Positions 9,271 through 17,132 of a DNA stretch of 64,000 nucleotides are shown here, piece by piece. A program made the translations under genes and the position numbers. Below the pieces are notes generated by a model. It was not told the origin of the DNA, did no database searches, and worked only from the letters and a program-made list of their open reading frames with translations. Every line of letters starts with the position of its first letter. Within the stretch, counting starts at the first letter, position 1. Source of the stretch: Shouchella hunanensis (GTDB lineage Bacteria > Bacillota > Bacilli > Bacillales > Bacillaceae_D); NCBI RefSeq assembly GCF_028735875.1, contig NZ_CP117834.1:2034001-2098000 (forward strand). Reading direction: 5' to 3'.

Positions 9271-9429
9271 ATGAAACAGGAATGGTTTACTTATGCGATT
9301 ACGATAGCAGCGCTGACATTTGTTGGCTTCACTTCTTTTAATAACACGGCAGCTGCCCTCATATTCGGCATTGGAAGTGGAAGTATTTTTGGCTGGGTCA
9401 TTGCCTCTATTCCGAAAATAAAACAATGA
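9271..9429 (+). CDS. Small membrane protein, 52 aa
   Basis: A short frame with an excellent ribosome site (AAGGAGGCGACGGC before ATG) encoding MKQEWFTYAITIAALTFVGF as a first hydrophobic helix, a short loop with FNNTAA, and a second Gly-rich hydrophobic helix (LIFGIGSGSIFGWVIASI) ending in KIKQ. The two-span layout with a Gly-x-x-x-Gly-like second helix suggests a small integral membrane protein. I do not recognise a family and neighbours do not tell its job. Confidence 0.6.
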   Translation: MKQEWFTYAITIAALTFVGFTSFNNTAAALIFGIGSGSIFGWVIASIPKIKQ

Positions 9430-9481
9430 TACTTTACTGTTATCACATTCGTTTATCAAGTTAAAAAAAGGAGCGCCTTTT

Positions 9482-10147
9482 ATGTTTCGTTCATATCGTC
9501 AATGGAAACGCCGAAAGAAAGTAAATAAAGTAAAGGAAGGTGACGGGCACGCGCTAAAACCATTCCGTTTTTGGCAGCCATTCACGCGCTCTTTATTTTA
9601 CTTGGAACTTACTGGTGATGAAGGTGAAACCCATGTGTATGCAGTGAACGTTCATTTTTTTAGCGAAGATAACACGGCAGAGTTATACCTTGATGGTAAG
9701 CATATGGCCACCTCAAGTCTTCCGGCGGCTTTCCCTGTACCTGGTGGTGTCATTGAAGTTGGAGCAACAGATTATGGCTTAAGTCGAATGCATTATGTGA
9801 GGGAAAGTGATCAACGAGAATACGTGTTACAGCCGGATAAGCGCTCGGGTGAAGGGTTGCGTCTAAGATTGGATCAACGGTTTCCTATAACAAGCAAAAG
9901 TTTAGGTCTGTCTGCGGTTATGGTATTGCTCGTCTCACTTATTCTCGGGTTACCACAATTACTAGAGCTCGTTACAAGCATACCGTGGATTCACGAACAT
10001 ATCGGCACTTTCCAGTCTCCAATTACGCTACCTGATTGGGTGAATACAACCCTAATTGTTGCTTCTGTCCTAGCTGGGATTGAGCGCGCGCTGCTGTTAA
10101 GAAATCATTGGCTCATTGATATGGAAACAGGCTATTGGGATAGCTAA
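9482..10147 (+). CDS. Hypothetical protein with C-terminal membrane segments, 221 aa
   Basis: The N-terminus is very basic (RSYRQWKRRKKVNKVK). A soluble, beta-rich region follows (about 30-140; YLELTGDEGETHVYAVNVHFF, ELYLDGKHMATSSLPAAFPVPGG) and two hydrophobic segments (about 142-162 and 185-203) close the protein. RBS AAAAAGGAGCGCC precedes the ATG. The soluble part resembles a small beta-sandwich, but I cannot name a domain. No partner is evident. Confidence 0.7.
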   Translation: MFRSYRQWKRRKKVNKVKEGDGHALKPFRFWQPFTRSLFYLELTGDEGETHVYAVNVHFFSEDNTAELYLDGKHMATSSLPAAFPVPGGVIEVGATDYGLSRMHYVRESDQREYVLQPDKRSGEGLRLRLDQRFPITSKSLGLSAVMVLLVSLILGLPQLLELVTSIPWIHEHIGTFQSPITLPDWVNTTLIVASVLAGIERALLLRNHWLIDMETGYWDS

Positions 10148-10237
10148 TAGAATCGTAAGAATGCGCGGTTTAGGTTATGATGTAGTTGGTATTATTTCGA
10201 ATGGAGCGTATGCTTCTTAATGAATGTGGGGAGTAAG

Positions 10238-10534
10238 ATGGAAGCTATTTTTATTATTCAGTTAGTCGTAGTACTATTCGTAAGCTCCATTGTACAATTT
10301 GTCTTGAAGAAGAAAGTAAAGCGATTTACGACTTCTTTTATTCATGCATCGATTATGTTAACGGTTTTACCAATCATATGGGCAAGAGGTTTTGAATTGC
10401 AGGCTGTCCAAGTCACTTTTTTAAATCATCAATTTCTCTACTTTATATCAGCATTTATGCTCGGCATTTGGGGCTTATTCTTGTATTTAATGGTAAGAGA
10501 AAATAAGAAAGAAACGGAAAACGCACTCTCTTAA
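10238..10534 (+). CDS. Hypothetical three-span membrane protein, 98 aa
   Basis: Frame open from ATG 10220, but GGGGAG precedes the ATG at 10238 and gives a protein starting directly with a hydrophobic helix (MEAIFIIQLVVVLFVSSIV). A basic loop (KKKVKRF) and two more helices follow. No known domain. A strong terminator overlaps its stop codon region. Confidence 0.6.
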   Translation: MEAIFIIQLVVVLFVSSIVQFVLKKKVKRFTTSFIHASIMLTVLPIIWARGFELQAVQVTFLNHQFLYFISAFMLGIWGLFLYLMVRENKKETENALS

Positions 10535-10554
10535 GATGATGAGAGTGCGTTTTT
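10518..10554. terminator. Strong terminator between convergent genes
   Basis: Perfect 13-bp stem AAAACGCACTCTC / GAGAGTGCGTTTT with a 10-base loop containing the stop codon of the upstream membrane protein gene. The flanking A and T runs allow it to serve both the plus-strand gene and the minus-strand chbG-like gene that ends at 10560. Confidence 0.85.
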
Positions 10555-10559
10555 GTGAA

Positions 10560-11267
10560 TTATTTGAGCGTCCATCCATCTGGTAATGTATACGTCATTA
10601 AAACATCTGTTTCCTTTAACCGCTCACGAACATAAGAAGAAGTGGATGTTAACGTCGTGTCTGCATAAGCTGGGTGACACATAATCTCTACAGATTGTAC
10701 GCCTTTATGATCGTCAAGGATGGTGTCTAACTCCTTATGATTGACTCCTTGTTTGTAAAACCTTTCATCAAATGCCTCTGTATACAGCTGCGTCTGTCGA
10801 GGCATCTCCTCAAAATTTTGCCGCCAGGGAAGTTGATACACTGCCGCTAGTTCTTCTATTACTGGACGTAGATGAGCCCAATTATGGATGTGATGATGGC
10901 TATCTAAATGACTAGGTGTTAACCCGAAGTCTAAGAATGTTTCAATTTGCTTCGTCCATTCTCGTAGCACGTCAGCTGGATTGATCAGACGTTCGTTTCG
11001 TTGTTCCAGAAGAGGTCTAAATTGACCAAACTGATTTGTAAGGCTTGGAACGTTATCAGCCAAAGGTGTACCGATTGTTAAGGCAAGGTGAACACCTACA
11101 CGTAAGCTAGGGTGCTGGTGCGCAAGGGCAACGGCATGACGCGTGCCAGGCATATTTACAAGCATGGTCGTAGAAGAAACGACTCCATGTAAGTGGCAAT
11201 CTAAAATACCGTAGTTGACTCCCCGTGATAACCCGAAATCATCTGCATTAAAAACAACAGTAGGCAT
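10560..11267 (-). CDS. chbG: Carbohydrate deacetylase, ChbG/YdjC family
   Basis: A 235-residue deacetylase. The start at 11267 is chosen by a GGAGGT site and by the family N-terminus MPTVVFNADDFGLS; the frame itself extends further upstream into the regulator gene. Metal-binding motifs are NADDFG near residue 7-12 and HLDSHHHIH in the middle. ChbG removes an acetyl group from mono- or diacetylated chitobiose (6-phosphate), which produces the inducing and cleavable form in E. coli. It lies 16 bases after the GntR regulator gene, in the same minus-strand operon, and opposite to a GH4 and PTS operon, which supports chitobiose as substrate. Confidence 0.88.
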   Translation of the reverse strand: MPTVVFNADDFGLSRGVNYGILDCHLHGVVSSTTMLVNMPGTRHAVALAHQHPSLRVGVHLALTIGTPLADNVPSLTNQFGQFRPLLEQRNERLINPADVLREWTKQIETFLDFGLTPSHLDSHHHIHNWAHLRPVIEELAAVYQLPWRQNFEEMPRQTQLYTEAFDERFYKQGVNHKELDTILDDHKGVQSVEIMCHPAYADTTLTSTSSYVRERLKETDVLMTYTLPDGWTLK

Positions 11268-11283
11268 GTTCGCTAAACCTCCA

Positions 11284-12000
11284 TTAACTGTAGTGTCGTT
11301 CAATTTGAAAACTTGCTCGTTCCCCATGGAAATAGGTTTGCGAGTGCTCCGCAATCGTCCCATCTTCTAAGTAAGCGAGCGTTTCCAAGTAAAAGCACGG
11401 TGTCTGTTCTTCAGACGCAAGATGTGTGGCAATAGAAGGATCCATCGTCGTTAGTTGAAGGTGTTCCTCTGTTCGTGCAATACGGACGCTGTAGTGATCT
11501 CTCAGTGTAGAATACAAAGAAACGGAGCATTGTTCCTCTGTAATACCTGGAGCAATGGTCCAAGGAACATAAGCGATCTCATACTGTAAAGGTTTTTCAT
11601 CGACGTAACGAACGCGAATGACTTTTTGAATGGCAGCATTGGCATCCGTGTGTAATAAATGGGACAACTCTTCATCAGCCGGGATAACTTGTAATGACAA
11701 TACCTTAATGAAAGGTTTTTTTCCTTGTGAAGTGACTTGTTCCGTAAAAGAGGTAACCGTTTGGGATAAATTTGTGCGTATTTTCGGCTCCGCGACAAAA
11801 GTACCTTGTCCTTGTCTTCGAACCACATAGCCTTCCTGGCTGAGCTGTTGAAGAGCAGTACGGACAGTGGTGCGACTCACACCATATGTGTCACAAAACT
11901 CAGCTTCAGTCGGAAGTTGTGATTGAGGTGCGTATTCGTTTGCTTCTATCTTTTCAATAATGTTTTCTTTGATTTGCTGGTGCATCGCAGACATTGGCAT
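11284..12000 (-). CDS. GntR/HutC family transcriptional regulator with UTRA domain
   Basis: A 238-residue regulator: N-terminal winged helix with QLPTEAEFCDTYGVSRTTVRTALQQL (recognition helix region, residues about 28-55) and QGQGTFV, then a UTRA ligand domain (about 75-235) ending EHSQTYFHGERASFQIE. HutC-type regulators typically bind a phosphorylated sugar and act locally. It is divergent from the PTS operon by 210 bases and cotranscribed with the ChbG-like gene, so it most likely represses this locus. GGAGG precedes the start; the ATG two codons later is an alternative start with better spacing. Confidence 0.92.
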   Translation of the reverse strand: MPMSAMHQQIKENIIEKIEANEYAPQSQLPTEAEFCDTYGVSRTTVRTALQQLSQEGYVVRRQGQGTFVAEPKIRTNLSQTVTSFTEQVTSQGKKPFIKVLSLQVIPADEELSHLLHTDANAAIQKVIRVRYVDEKPLQYEIAYVPWTIAPGITEEQCSVSLYSTLRDHYSVRIARTEEHLQLTTMDPSIATHLASEEQTPCFYLETLAYLEDGTIAEHSQTYFHGERASFQIERHYS

Positions 12001-12029
12001 GACCCCTCCAGATTCTATACCTTTATTGT

Positions 12030-12058
12030 ATCATAAATGATGGGAAGTTTTCATACAA
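12030..12058 (-). promoter_or_regulatory. Predicted sigma-A promoter of the gntR-chbG operon
   Basis: On the minus strand TTGTAT (12053-12058), a 17-base spacer and TATGAT (12030-12035) match sigma-A boxes. The -10 lies within ATCATaaATGAT, a small dyad that could be an autoregulatory operator. Confidence 0.5.
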
Positions 12059-12151
12059 AGGTAATGACAAAATAGAGAATTACTTTTAAAGTTGTTATTA
12101 CAAATAGTGCTGTACATTTCTTATTTGTTATGATAAATTGTAGTTGTATTA

Positions 12152-12165
12152 AGAAAGCGATTTCA
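12152..12165 (+). promoter_or_regulatory. Candidate cre site (CcpA) in front of the PTS operon
   Basis: AGAAAGCGATTTCA matches the cre consensus TGWAARCGYTWNCW at 12 of 14 positions. It lies next to a possible promoter (TTGTTA 12125-12130, TATTAA 12147-12152), where bound CcpA would block initiation, as expected for a sugar PTS operon. Confidence 0.5.
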
Positions 12166-12210
12166 ATAAACAGTTATACCTACAAATAGAGTAGTAACAG
12201 GAGGGGCTAT

Positions 12211-13527
12211 ATGATGTTGAAGCTTGTCATCATAGGTGGAGGATCTAGCTATACGCCAGAAATTATAGAGGGCATGATTGACCGTCACGATCAATTCCCT
12301 GTGACGGAAATAGCGCTAGTGGATATTGAAAAAGGAAAACAAAAGCTAGACGTCATTTCACGTTTAGCAAAGCGAATGGTCAAAAAATCAGGAAAAGACA
12401 TTACGATTACAGCTAGCCTTGATCGTCGAAAGGCATTAAAACATGCTGACTTCGTGACAAGTCAAATTCGAGTGGGGGGATTGAAAGCCAGAGAAAAAGA
12501 CGAACGAATTCCACTTTCTTACGGTGCTTTAGGGCAGGAAACAAATGGTGCAGGAGGAATCTTTAAAGCTTTGCGAACGATACCGATTTTGTTAGAGGTT
12601 TCAAAGGATATGGCTGAGCTTTGTCCAAATGCATGGCTGATCAACTTCACGAATCCTGCTGGAATGGTAACAGAAGCTTTGTTGAAATATGGTTCTCATA
12701 AACGCGTCATCGGTGTGTGTAACATTCCATTTAATATGCGAACAGGTGTGGCAGAAATTCTAGGCTGCCAGACGGAAGACGTTGAAATTGAATTTATTGG
12801 CTTAAATCATTTTGTATTTGGTCGTCGCGTGCTTGTAAAAGGAGTGGACTATACATCGATTGTAATTGAGCGATTAAAAGATCCGTCAAATCAATATTCA
12901 CCAGCAAATATCGTATCAGAAGGATGGTCGTCTACATTTTTATCTTCTTTTATGATGCTGCCGAATCCTTACCATAGCTATTACTTTAAAGGGGCAGAGA
13001 TGCTAGAGAAAAGTTTGAAAGAGTATTGGGAGAATGGAACACGGGCTGAAGTCGTCCAGCAAGTAGAAGAAGAGCTCTTTAAAAAATATGACGATAAAGA
13101 GTTAACAGAAAAGCCTACCGAACTTGAGAAAAGAGGAGGGGCTTTCTATAGCGATGCTGCTTGTAACGTTATGACAAGTATCTATACAAATAAAGGCGAT
13201 ATTCAAACCGTTAACGTTCAAAATAATGGAACCATATCAGACTTACCGAACGATGCTGTCATTGAAACCAACGCTGTCATGGGGGCAGAGGGACCACGAC
13301 CAATTTCGATAGGAGCGCTTCCACTCTCGATTCGAGGCATCATTCAATTGATGAAGAATATGGAGGAATTGGTCATTGAAGCAGCTGTAAAAGGCGATCG
13401 TGAGCGCCTGTATCAAGCGTTAGTCATCAATCCTCTTGTTCGAGAAGAAACGCTTGCAAACGATTTAATGGAAGAGTTATTGGAAGCACATAAAGAAGAT
13501 TTGCCACAATTTTATCAGCAAGTATAA
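12211..13527 (+). CDS. 6-phospho-beta-glycosidase, glycoside hydrolase family 4
   Basis: A 438-residue GH4 enzyme, which cleaves phosphorylated disaccharides by an NAD- and divalent-metal-dependent redox mechanism. The NAD-binding GGGSSYTPE is at 9-17, the family motif NFTNPAG near 145-151, and the metal ligands are in CNIP (Cys170) and GLNH (His200). LicH/CelF/ChbF type. It is the first gene of an operon with PTS IIC, IIA and IIB. Together with the deacetylase ChbG this suggests intake and splitting of chitobiose or cellobiose 6-phosphate. RBS AGGAGGGG before ATG. Confidence 0.93.
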   Translation: MMLKLVIIGGGSSYTPEIIEGMIDRHDQFPVTEIALVDIEKGKQKLDVISRLAKRMVKKSGKDITITASLDRRKALKHADFVTSQIRVGGLKAREKDERIPLSYGALGQETNGAGGIFKALRTIPILLEVSKDMAELCPNAWLINFTNPAGMVTEALLKYGSHKRVIGVCNIPFNMRTGVAEILGCQTEDVEIEFIGLNHFVFGRRVLVKGVDYTSIVIERLKDPSNQYSPANIVSEGWSSTFLSSFMMLPNPYHSYYFKGAEMLEKSLKEYWENGTRAEVVQQVEEELFKKYDDKELTEKPTELEKRGGAFYSDAACNVMTSIYTNKGDIQTVNVQNNGTISDLPNDAVIETNAVMGAEGPRPISIGALPLSIRGIIQLMKNMEELVIEAAVKGDRERLYQALVINPLVREETLANDLMEELLEAHKEDLPQFYQQV

Positions 13528-13542
13528 AAAGGGGGAATTTTT

Positions 13543-14823
13543 ATGATGCAATGGTTAGAAAGAAATGTTGTGCCGGTAGCGGGGAAAATTGGCGCACAAA
13601 GGCATTTAGTTGCCATTCGAGATGGGTTCGTGAGCGTCATTCCTCTAATTATTATTGGCTCGTTTGCCATCCTACTTAACAATTTTCCACTACCGACAAT
13701 CGAACGATACCAAGCGTTTATGATGGGGATTTTCGGTGAGAACTTCACTATGTTTGGTGGGAATATATGGGATGCCTCTTATGCAATTCTGGCTCTCCTT
13801 GTTACGATGGCCATTTCCTATCACCTAGCTCGTTCCTATCATGTTGATGGGTTAGCAGCAGCAATCTTATCGGTTTCCACATTCGTTATGCTGTCGCCGT
13901 TCACTGAGGATTGGGGACTCTCACTAGCATGGACAGGATCACAAGGTTTATTCGTTGCGTTATTTAATGCAATCATTGTAACTGAATTATTCCGAGTACT
14001 CGTAAATTCTAGATTTACAATTAAAATGCCACAGGGAGTACCTGAGGGTGTAACGAAATCTTTTCGCTCACTAATTCCATTTCTTATAATTCTCATAGGA
14101 CTTAGCTTGCTACAAATATTTATGACGTTAGTTGTTCAGTTAAGCGTGCACGAATTAATCTTTGAATGGATTCAAACACCCTTATTAAAATTATCAAATT
14201 CATTACCAGCAGCACTCATCGTTGTGTTCCTTAATCATTTCTTATGGTTCTTCGGTTTACACGGAACGAATATTATGTCACCGATTATGGAAGGTGTATA
14301 CTTATCAGCAAGTATTACAAATACGGAGCTGGTTCAAGCAGGAGCGAGTATTTTTGGGGATGAACTAGCCATTGTAACGAAAGCATTCTTTGATGCCTAC
14401 GTGTTTATGGGTGGATCTGGAACCACATTGGCGCTCATTGCCGCAATCTTTATTGTAGCAAAAACGTCTCATTACCGTACGGTCGGGAAGTTAGGTGCAC
14501 CAGGAGCTGCGTTTAATATCAATGAACCTATTATGTTCGGGATGCCAATTGTGTTGAATCCGTCACTGTTGATTCCATTTGTTTTATCGCCAATTCTGTT
14601 GACAATCATTTCTTATTTTGCAATTTCCCTTGGGTTTGTCGCGAAAACGGCAGTTGCGATTCCTTGGACAACACCGCCAATTATAAGCGGATTCCTTGTT
14701 TCAGGGCACTGGTCAGGTGTGGTTTTACAGCTCTTTAACTTAACACTTGCCACACTTATCTATATACCATTTATTCGCTTATCTGAACGTGCGCAAGAAC
14801 GAATTGAAAAAGAAAACGGCTAA
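13543..14823 (+). CDS. PTS lactose/cellobiose-type transporter subunit IIC
   Basis: A 426-residue polytopic membrane permease of the Lac family (CelB/LicC/ChbC). Landmarks are the N-terminal RHLVAIRDGFVSVIPLIIIGS, the HGTNIMSPI segment and GAPGAAFNINEPIMFGMPIVLNP in the substrate-binding part. It moves the disaccharide through the membrane while IIB phosphorylates it. Starts 15 bases after the GH4 stop with GGGGGAA.. as ribosome site; IIA follows 14 bases downstream. Confidence 0.94.
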   Translation: MMQWLERNVVPVAGKIGAQRHLVAIRDGFVSVIPLIIIGSFAILLNNFPLPTIERYQAFMMGIFGENFTMFGGNIWDASYAILALLVTMAISYHLARSYHVDGLAAAILSVSTFVMLSPFTEDWGLSLAWTGSQGLFVALFNAIIVTELFRVLVNSRFTIKMPQGVPEGVTKSFRSLIPFLIILIGLSLLQIFMTLVVQLSVHELIFEWIQTPLLKLSNSLPAALIVVFLNHFLWFFGLHGTNIMSPIMEGVYLSASITNTELVQAGASIFGDELAIVTKAFFDAYVFMGGSGTTLALIAAIFIVAKTSHYRTVGKLGAPGAAFNINEPIMFGMPIVLNPSLLIPFVLSPILLTIISYFAISLGFVAKTAVAIPWTTPPIISGFLVSGHWSGVVLQLFNLTLATLIYIPFIRLSERAQERIEKENG

Positions 14824-14837
14824 GAAGGAGTATCATC

Positions 14838-15158
14838 ATGACAAAAACACTTGAAGAAATTTCGTTCACACTCATTCTGCATGCGGGAAATGCTCGCTCT
14901 TTTGCGATGGAAGCCATCCAAGCAGCAAAAGCTGGAGAATTTGAGCAAGCGGCAGGTAAATTAAAAGAAGCAGAGGATGCATTTGTGACGGCTCACCATG
15001 GACAAACGGAACTGTTGCAACAAGAAGCGCAAGGGAACGGGGTTACCCCTTCCATTTTATTAATTCATGCACAAGATCACTTAATGACGTCGATGACAGT
15101 AAAAGAAATGGCCGTTGAAATGGTTGAACTCTATCAACGCTTACCAAAGGGAGTGTAA
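14838..15158 (+). CDS. PTS lactose/cellobiose-type subunit IIA
   Basis: A 106-residue soluble IIA phosphocarrier with three amphipathic helices. The phosphorylated histidine is His77 in LIHAQDHLMT; the conserved HHGQTELLQQEA region (residues 53-64) precedes it. It accepts phosphate from HPr and passes it to IIB. RBS AAGGAG. Confidence 0.93.
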   Translation: MTKTLEEISFTLILHAGNARSFAMEAIQAAKAGEFEQAAGKLKEAEDAFVTAHHGQTELLQQEAQGNGVTPSILLIHAQDHLMTSMTVKEMAVEMVELYQRLPKGV

Positions 15159-15161
15159 AAA

Positions 15162-15470
15162 ATGAATATTCTACTCGTATGTTCAGCTGGAATGTCTACT
15201 AGCATGCTCGTAACTAAAATGAGAGAAGCTGCTGAAATGAAAGGCGTAACGTGTGACATCGATGCCGTATCCGCTTCACAATTAAACGACCATTTAGAAA
15301 AAGTGGATGTCCTGTTAATCGGTCCACAAGTACGTTACATGCAAGCGCAAATTACGAAACAAGCGGAACCATACAACGTCAAAGTCGATCTGATTAATCA
15401 AATGGACTATGGGATGATGAAAGGTGAAAACGTATTGAATCAGGCGATACAGCTCGCTGAAGGAAAATAA
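15162..15470 (+). CDS. PTS lactose/cellobiose-type subunit IIB
   Basis: A 102-residue IIB protein; the phosphorylated Cys7 lies in the P-loop-like LLVCSAGMSTSML. Gene starts three bases after the IIA stop. Last gene of the operon, followed by a terminator. Together with IIA and IIC it forms the complete Lac-family permease. Confidence 0.93.
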   Translation: MNILLVCSAGMSTSMLVTKMREAAEMKGVTCDIDAVSASQLNDHLEKVDVLLIGPQVRYMQAQITKQAEPYNVKVDLINQMDYGMMKGENVLNQAIQLAEGK

Positions 15471-15480
15471 GGTAGTACAA

Positions 15481-15511
15481 AAAGTATAGGCACTTGTCTA
15501 TACTTTTTTTG
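15481..15511 (+). terminator. Rho-independent terminator of the PTS operon
   Basis: Stem AAAGTATAG / CTATACTTT, eight-base loop, followed by a T run. Confidence 0.88.
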
Positions 15512-15606
15512 TGTATAATGGGGAAATAGAGAAGCAAGCAGGAATGTTTACAAGTATGTTAAGCAGCTTTGAGGGCTAGCAATCGAACAAAGTGGAGGGA
15601 AAGAAA

Positions 15607-16011
15607 TTGGACTATACAGTTATTCATGAATCCCCGCATCCAAAAGCCTATAATGAGTTACGATTGGAAGCGGGAATGAGTGGGAAATCGCTAGAGGCAG
15701 CTGAAATCGGTCTCCGTAATTCCTTATATGCAGTGACGTTGTACGATGACGAAGTGCTAATCGGTATGGGCAGAATCATTGGAGATGGAGGCGCTTTTTT
15801 TCAAATTGTTGATATTGCGGTGAAGCCTACCTATCAAGGAAATGGATTAGGGAGAGTTATTATGGAGCACCTTACCAATTACCTTGACCAGAACACACTA
15901 CCAGGTTCTTACGTTAGCTTAATTGCAGATGGAGAAGCAGAGCATTTATACAAGAAATTCGCGTTTCAGTATACAGCTCCACGATCAAAAGGAATGTACC
16001 GTACGTATTAA
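15607..16011 (+). CDS. GNAT family N-acetyltransferase, 134 aa
   Basis: The TTG at 15607 preceded by GGAGGGAAA is the probable start (an in-frame GTG at 15592 lies within the ribosome site). The protein has the short GNAT layout: YDDEVLIGMGRIIGDGG for the central strands, VKPTYQGNGLGRVIMEHL for the acetyl-CoA loop (Q-G-N-G-L-G), then YKKFAFQYT and a C-terminal SKGMYRTY, typical of small Bacillus acetyltransferases. Substrate unknown. Monocistronic. Confidence 0.85.
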   Translation: MDYTVIHESPHPKAYNELRLEAGMSGKSLEAAEIGLRNSLYAVTLYDDEVLIGMGRIIGDGGAFFQIVDIAVKPTYQGNGLGRVIMEHLTNYLDQNTLPGSYVSLIADGEAEHLYKKFAFQYTAPRSKGMYRTY

Positions 16012-16140
16012 AGGGACTAAGCCTTCTTTGTTCTCTAACTCTTAAGGGATAAAAAAAGTTTTCGTGGGTACGTTTTACGCATTTGAAGAGGGGTAACTAG
16101 TACATATAGGTATCAATCATGGTTAAGGAGGATATCTATT

Positions 16141-16308
16141 ATGAATCGCTTTGAGCGAGAACTGTTTCGCCGGGAGTTATTCTTTCTGAAAGCAATGAGA
16201 AGGAAAGTGACCGGTAATGAAGCTCGCTTTGTTGAGATGTTGGATGACCAAATTAAGCATCTTGAAGCGATCCTTCATGAAGAAACAGAAAATATAATGA
16301 CAGATTAG
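16141..16308 (+). CDS. Small helical hypothetical protein, 55 aa
   Basis: A short frame with AAGGAGGATATCTATT before ATG, an excellent ribosome site. The product is soluble, highly charged and helical (MNRFERELFRRELFFLKAMR..., VEMLDDQIKHLEAILHEE). I do not recognise it; the size and composition resemble small conserved Bacillus proteins of unknown role. Followed by a dyad and a strong terminator. Confidence 0.6.
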   Translation: MNRFERELFRRELFFLKAMRRKVTGNEARFVEMLDDQIKHLEAILHEETENIMTD

Positions 16309-16400
16309 TGTAAAAGGATAGGGTTGACCTATCCTACATATCAACACGGGGAATCTTCCTTAACGTGATTGATCGCTAATCGGCTGCTTGCTCTGATTCA

Positions 16401-16440
16401 GAGAAGGGGCGCATGTGTATGCACATGCGCCTTCTTTTTG
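16401..16440 (+). terminator. Strong rho-independent terminator
   Basis: Stem GCGCATGTG / CACATGCGC extended by GAAG / CTTC with a GG bulge, followed by TTTTTG. Confidence 0.88.
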
Positions 16441-16464
16441 TCATTATAGTAGTCACTTGTTCTA

Positions 16465-16644
16465 CTAAAATAGAGTAAAGCTTCCCTCAATAAATTCATA
16501 GACGAAAAGAAAGATTATAAAAGCCATAAGGACAATGGACCCAATGATCATTTGCCGCATAAGGTATTTCCATGTCTTCATTAATGGGGCGCCAAGACAT
16601 GCTAACGCGAGTAACATCGCAAACAATACCGCAACTTCTATCAT
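16465..16644 (-). CDS. Small two-span membrane protein, 59 aa
   Basis: On the minus strand AGAGGTGATTTAGT precedes an ATG at 16644. The product has a hydrophobic N-terminal helix (IEVAVLFAMLLALACLGAPL), a basic loop (MKTWKYLMRQ) and a second helix (IIGSIVLMAFIIFLFVYEFI). The alternation of helix, positive loop and helix supports a real small membrane protein. No family recognised. Confidence 0.6.
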   Translation of the reverse strand: MIEVAVLFAMLLALACLGAPLMKTWKYLMRQMIIGSIVLMAFIIFLFVYEFIEGSFTLF

Positions 16645-17132
16645 ACTAAATCACCTCTAGATGACAATTCTTTCCTGAAGACGAACGACCTATACTAGTC
16701 TATGCGCCACGTGTTGCTTGTTTCATAAAAAAAGACAAACGAGTTGAAAGAGAAGCGTCACATGGGACGTGCTATCTTTCCGTATAGTTAAAGAATAGGT
16801 ACAATTTCGTGTTTGGAAACCTGTCGCTGTGGTATATGAAAATAGAGTGAGAGGCGTCACGTGGCTTTTGAGCATGATTTTCCGATTTTGACCTTACTAA
16901 AAAACCAGAAAAATCATTTTTTTAGTAAAATAAATAAAAAAATTGAAATTTAATGGTTTTGAAACCATTCACTGTGGTATATAAATACATAAATCACGAT
17001 GTTTTCCGTTTTGAAGTGTGTTCAATGCTCGTTATAATGTTTTTTACTTAATGAACGTTAACGGATTATATGAAATGTATTTTCAATATATAAAAAATTA
17101 TTTATTTTTTATATATTTTAGGAGGATAAAAA
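16645..17132. promoter_or_regulatory. Upstream region of the lanthipeptide operon with imperfect duplication and dyads
   Basis: 488 bases without a gene. It holds a repeated element: GGAAACC..TC.CTGTGGTATAT at 16815-16840 and again at 16961-16985, each followed further on by a GATTTTCCG / GATGTTTTCCG...TTTTGA block (16876-16891 and 16998-17013), so a segment of roughly 80-145 bases seems duplicated. Between them is an inverted repeat TTACTAAAAAA / TTTTTTTAGTAA (16894-16928). Such repeats could be binding sites for a regulator of the cluster downstream. Confidence 0.4.
17085..17117 (+). promoter_or_regulatory. Perfect AT-only hairpin directly before the first gene of the lanthipeptide operon
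   Basis: AATATATAAAAAA and its exact reverse complement flank a seven-base loop TTATTTA; the AGGAGG ribosome site starts three bases after the stem. It may influence translation or mRNA stability of the ABC ATPase gene. Confidence 0.45.

Noticed and set aside
16817-16840. Possible ECF sigma promoter (GGAAACC / TGAAACC) in the repeated element
   Set aside because: The distance to any CGT-like -10 does not fit the 16-17 bases of sigma-W-like promoters.
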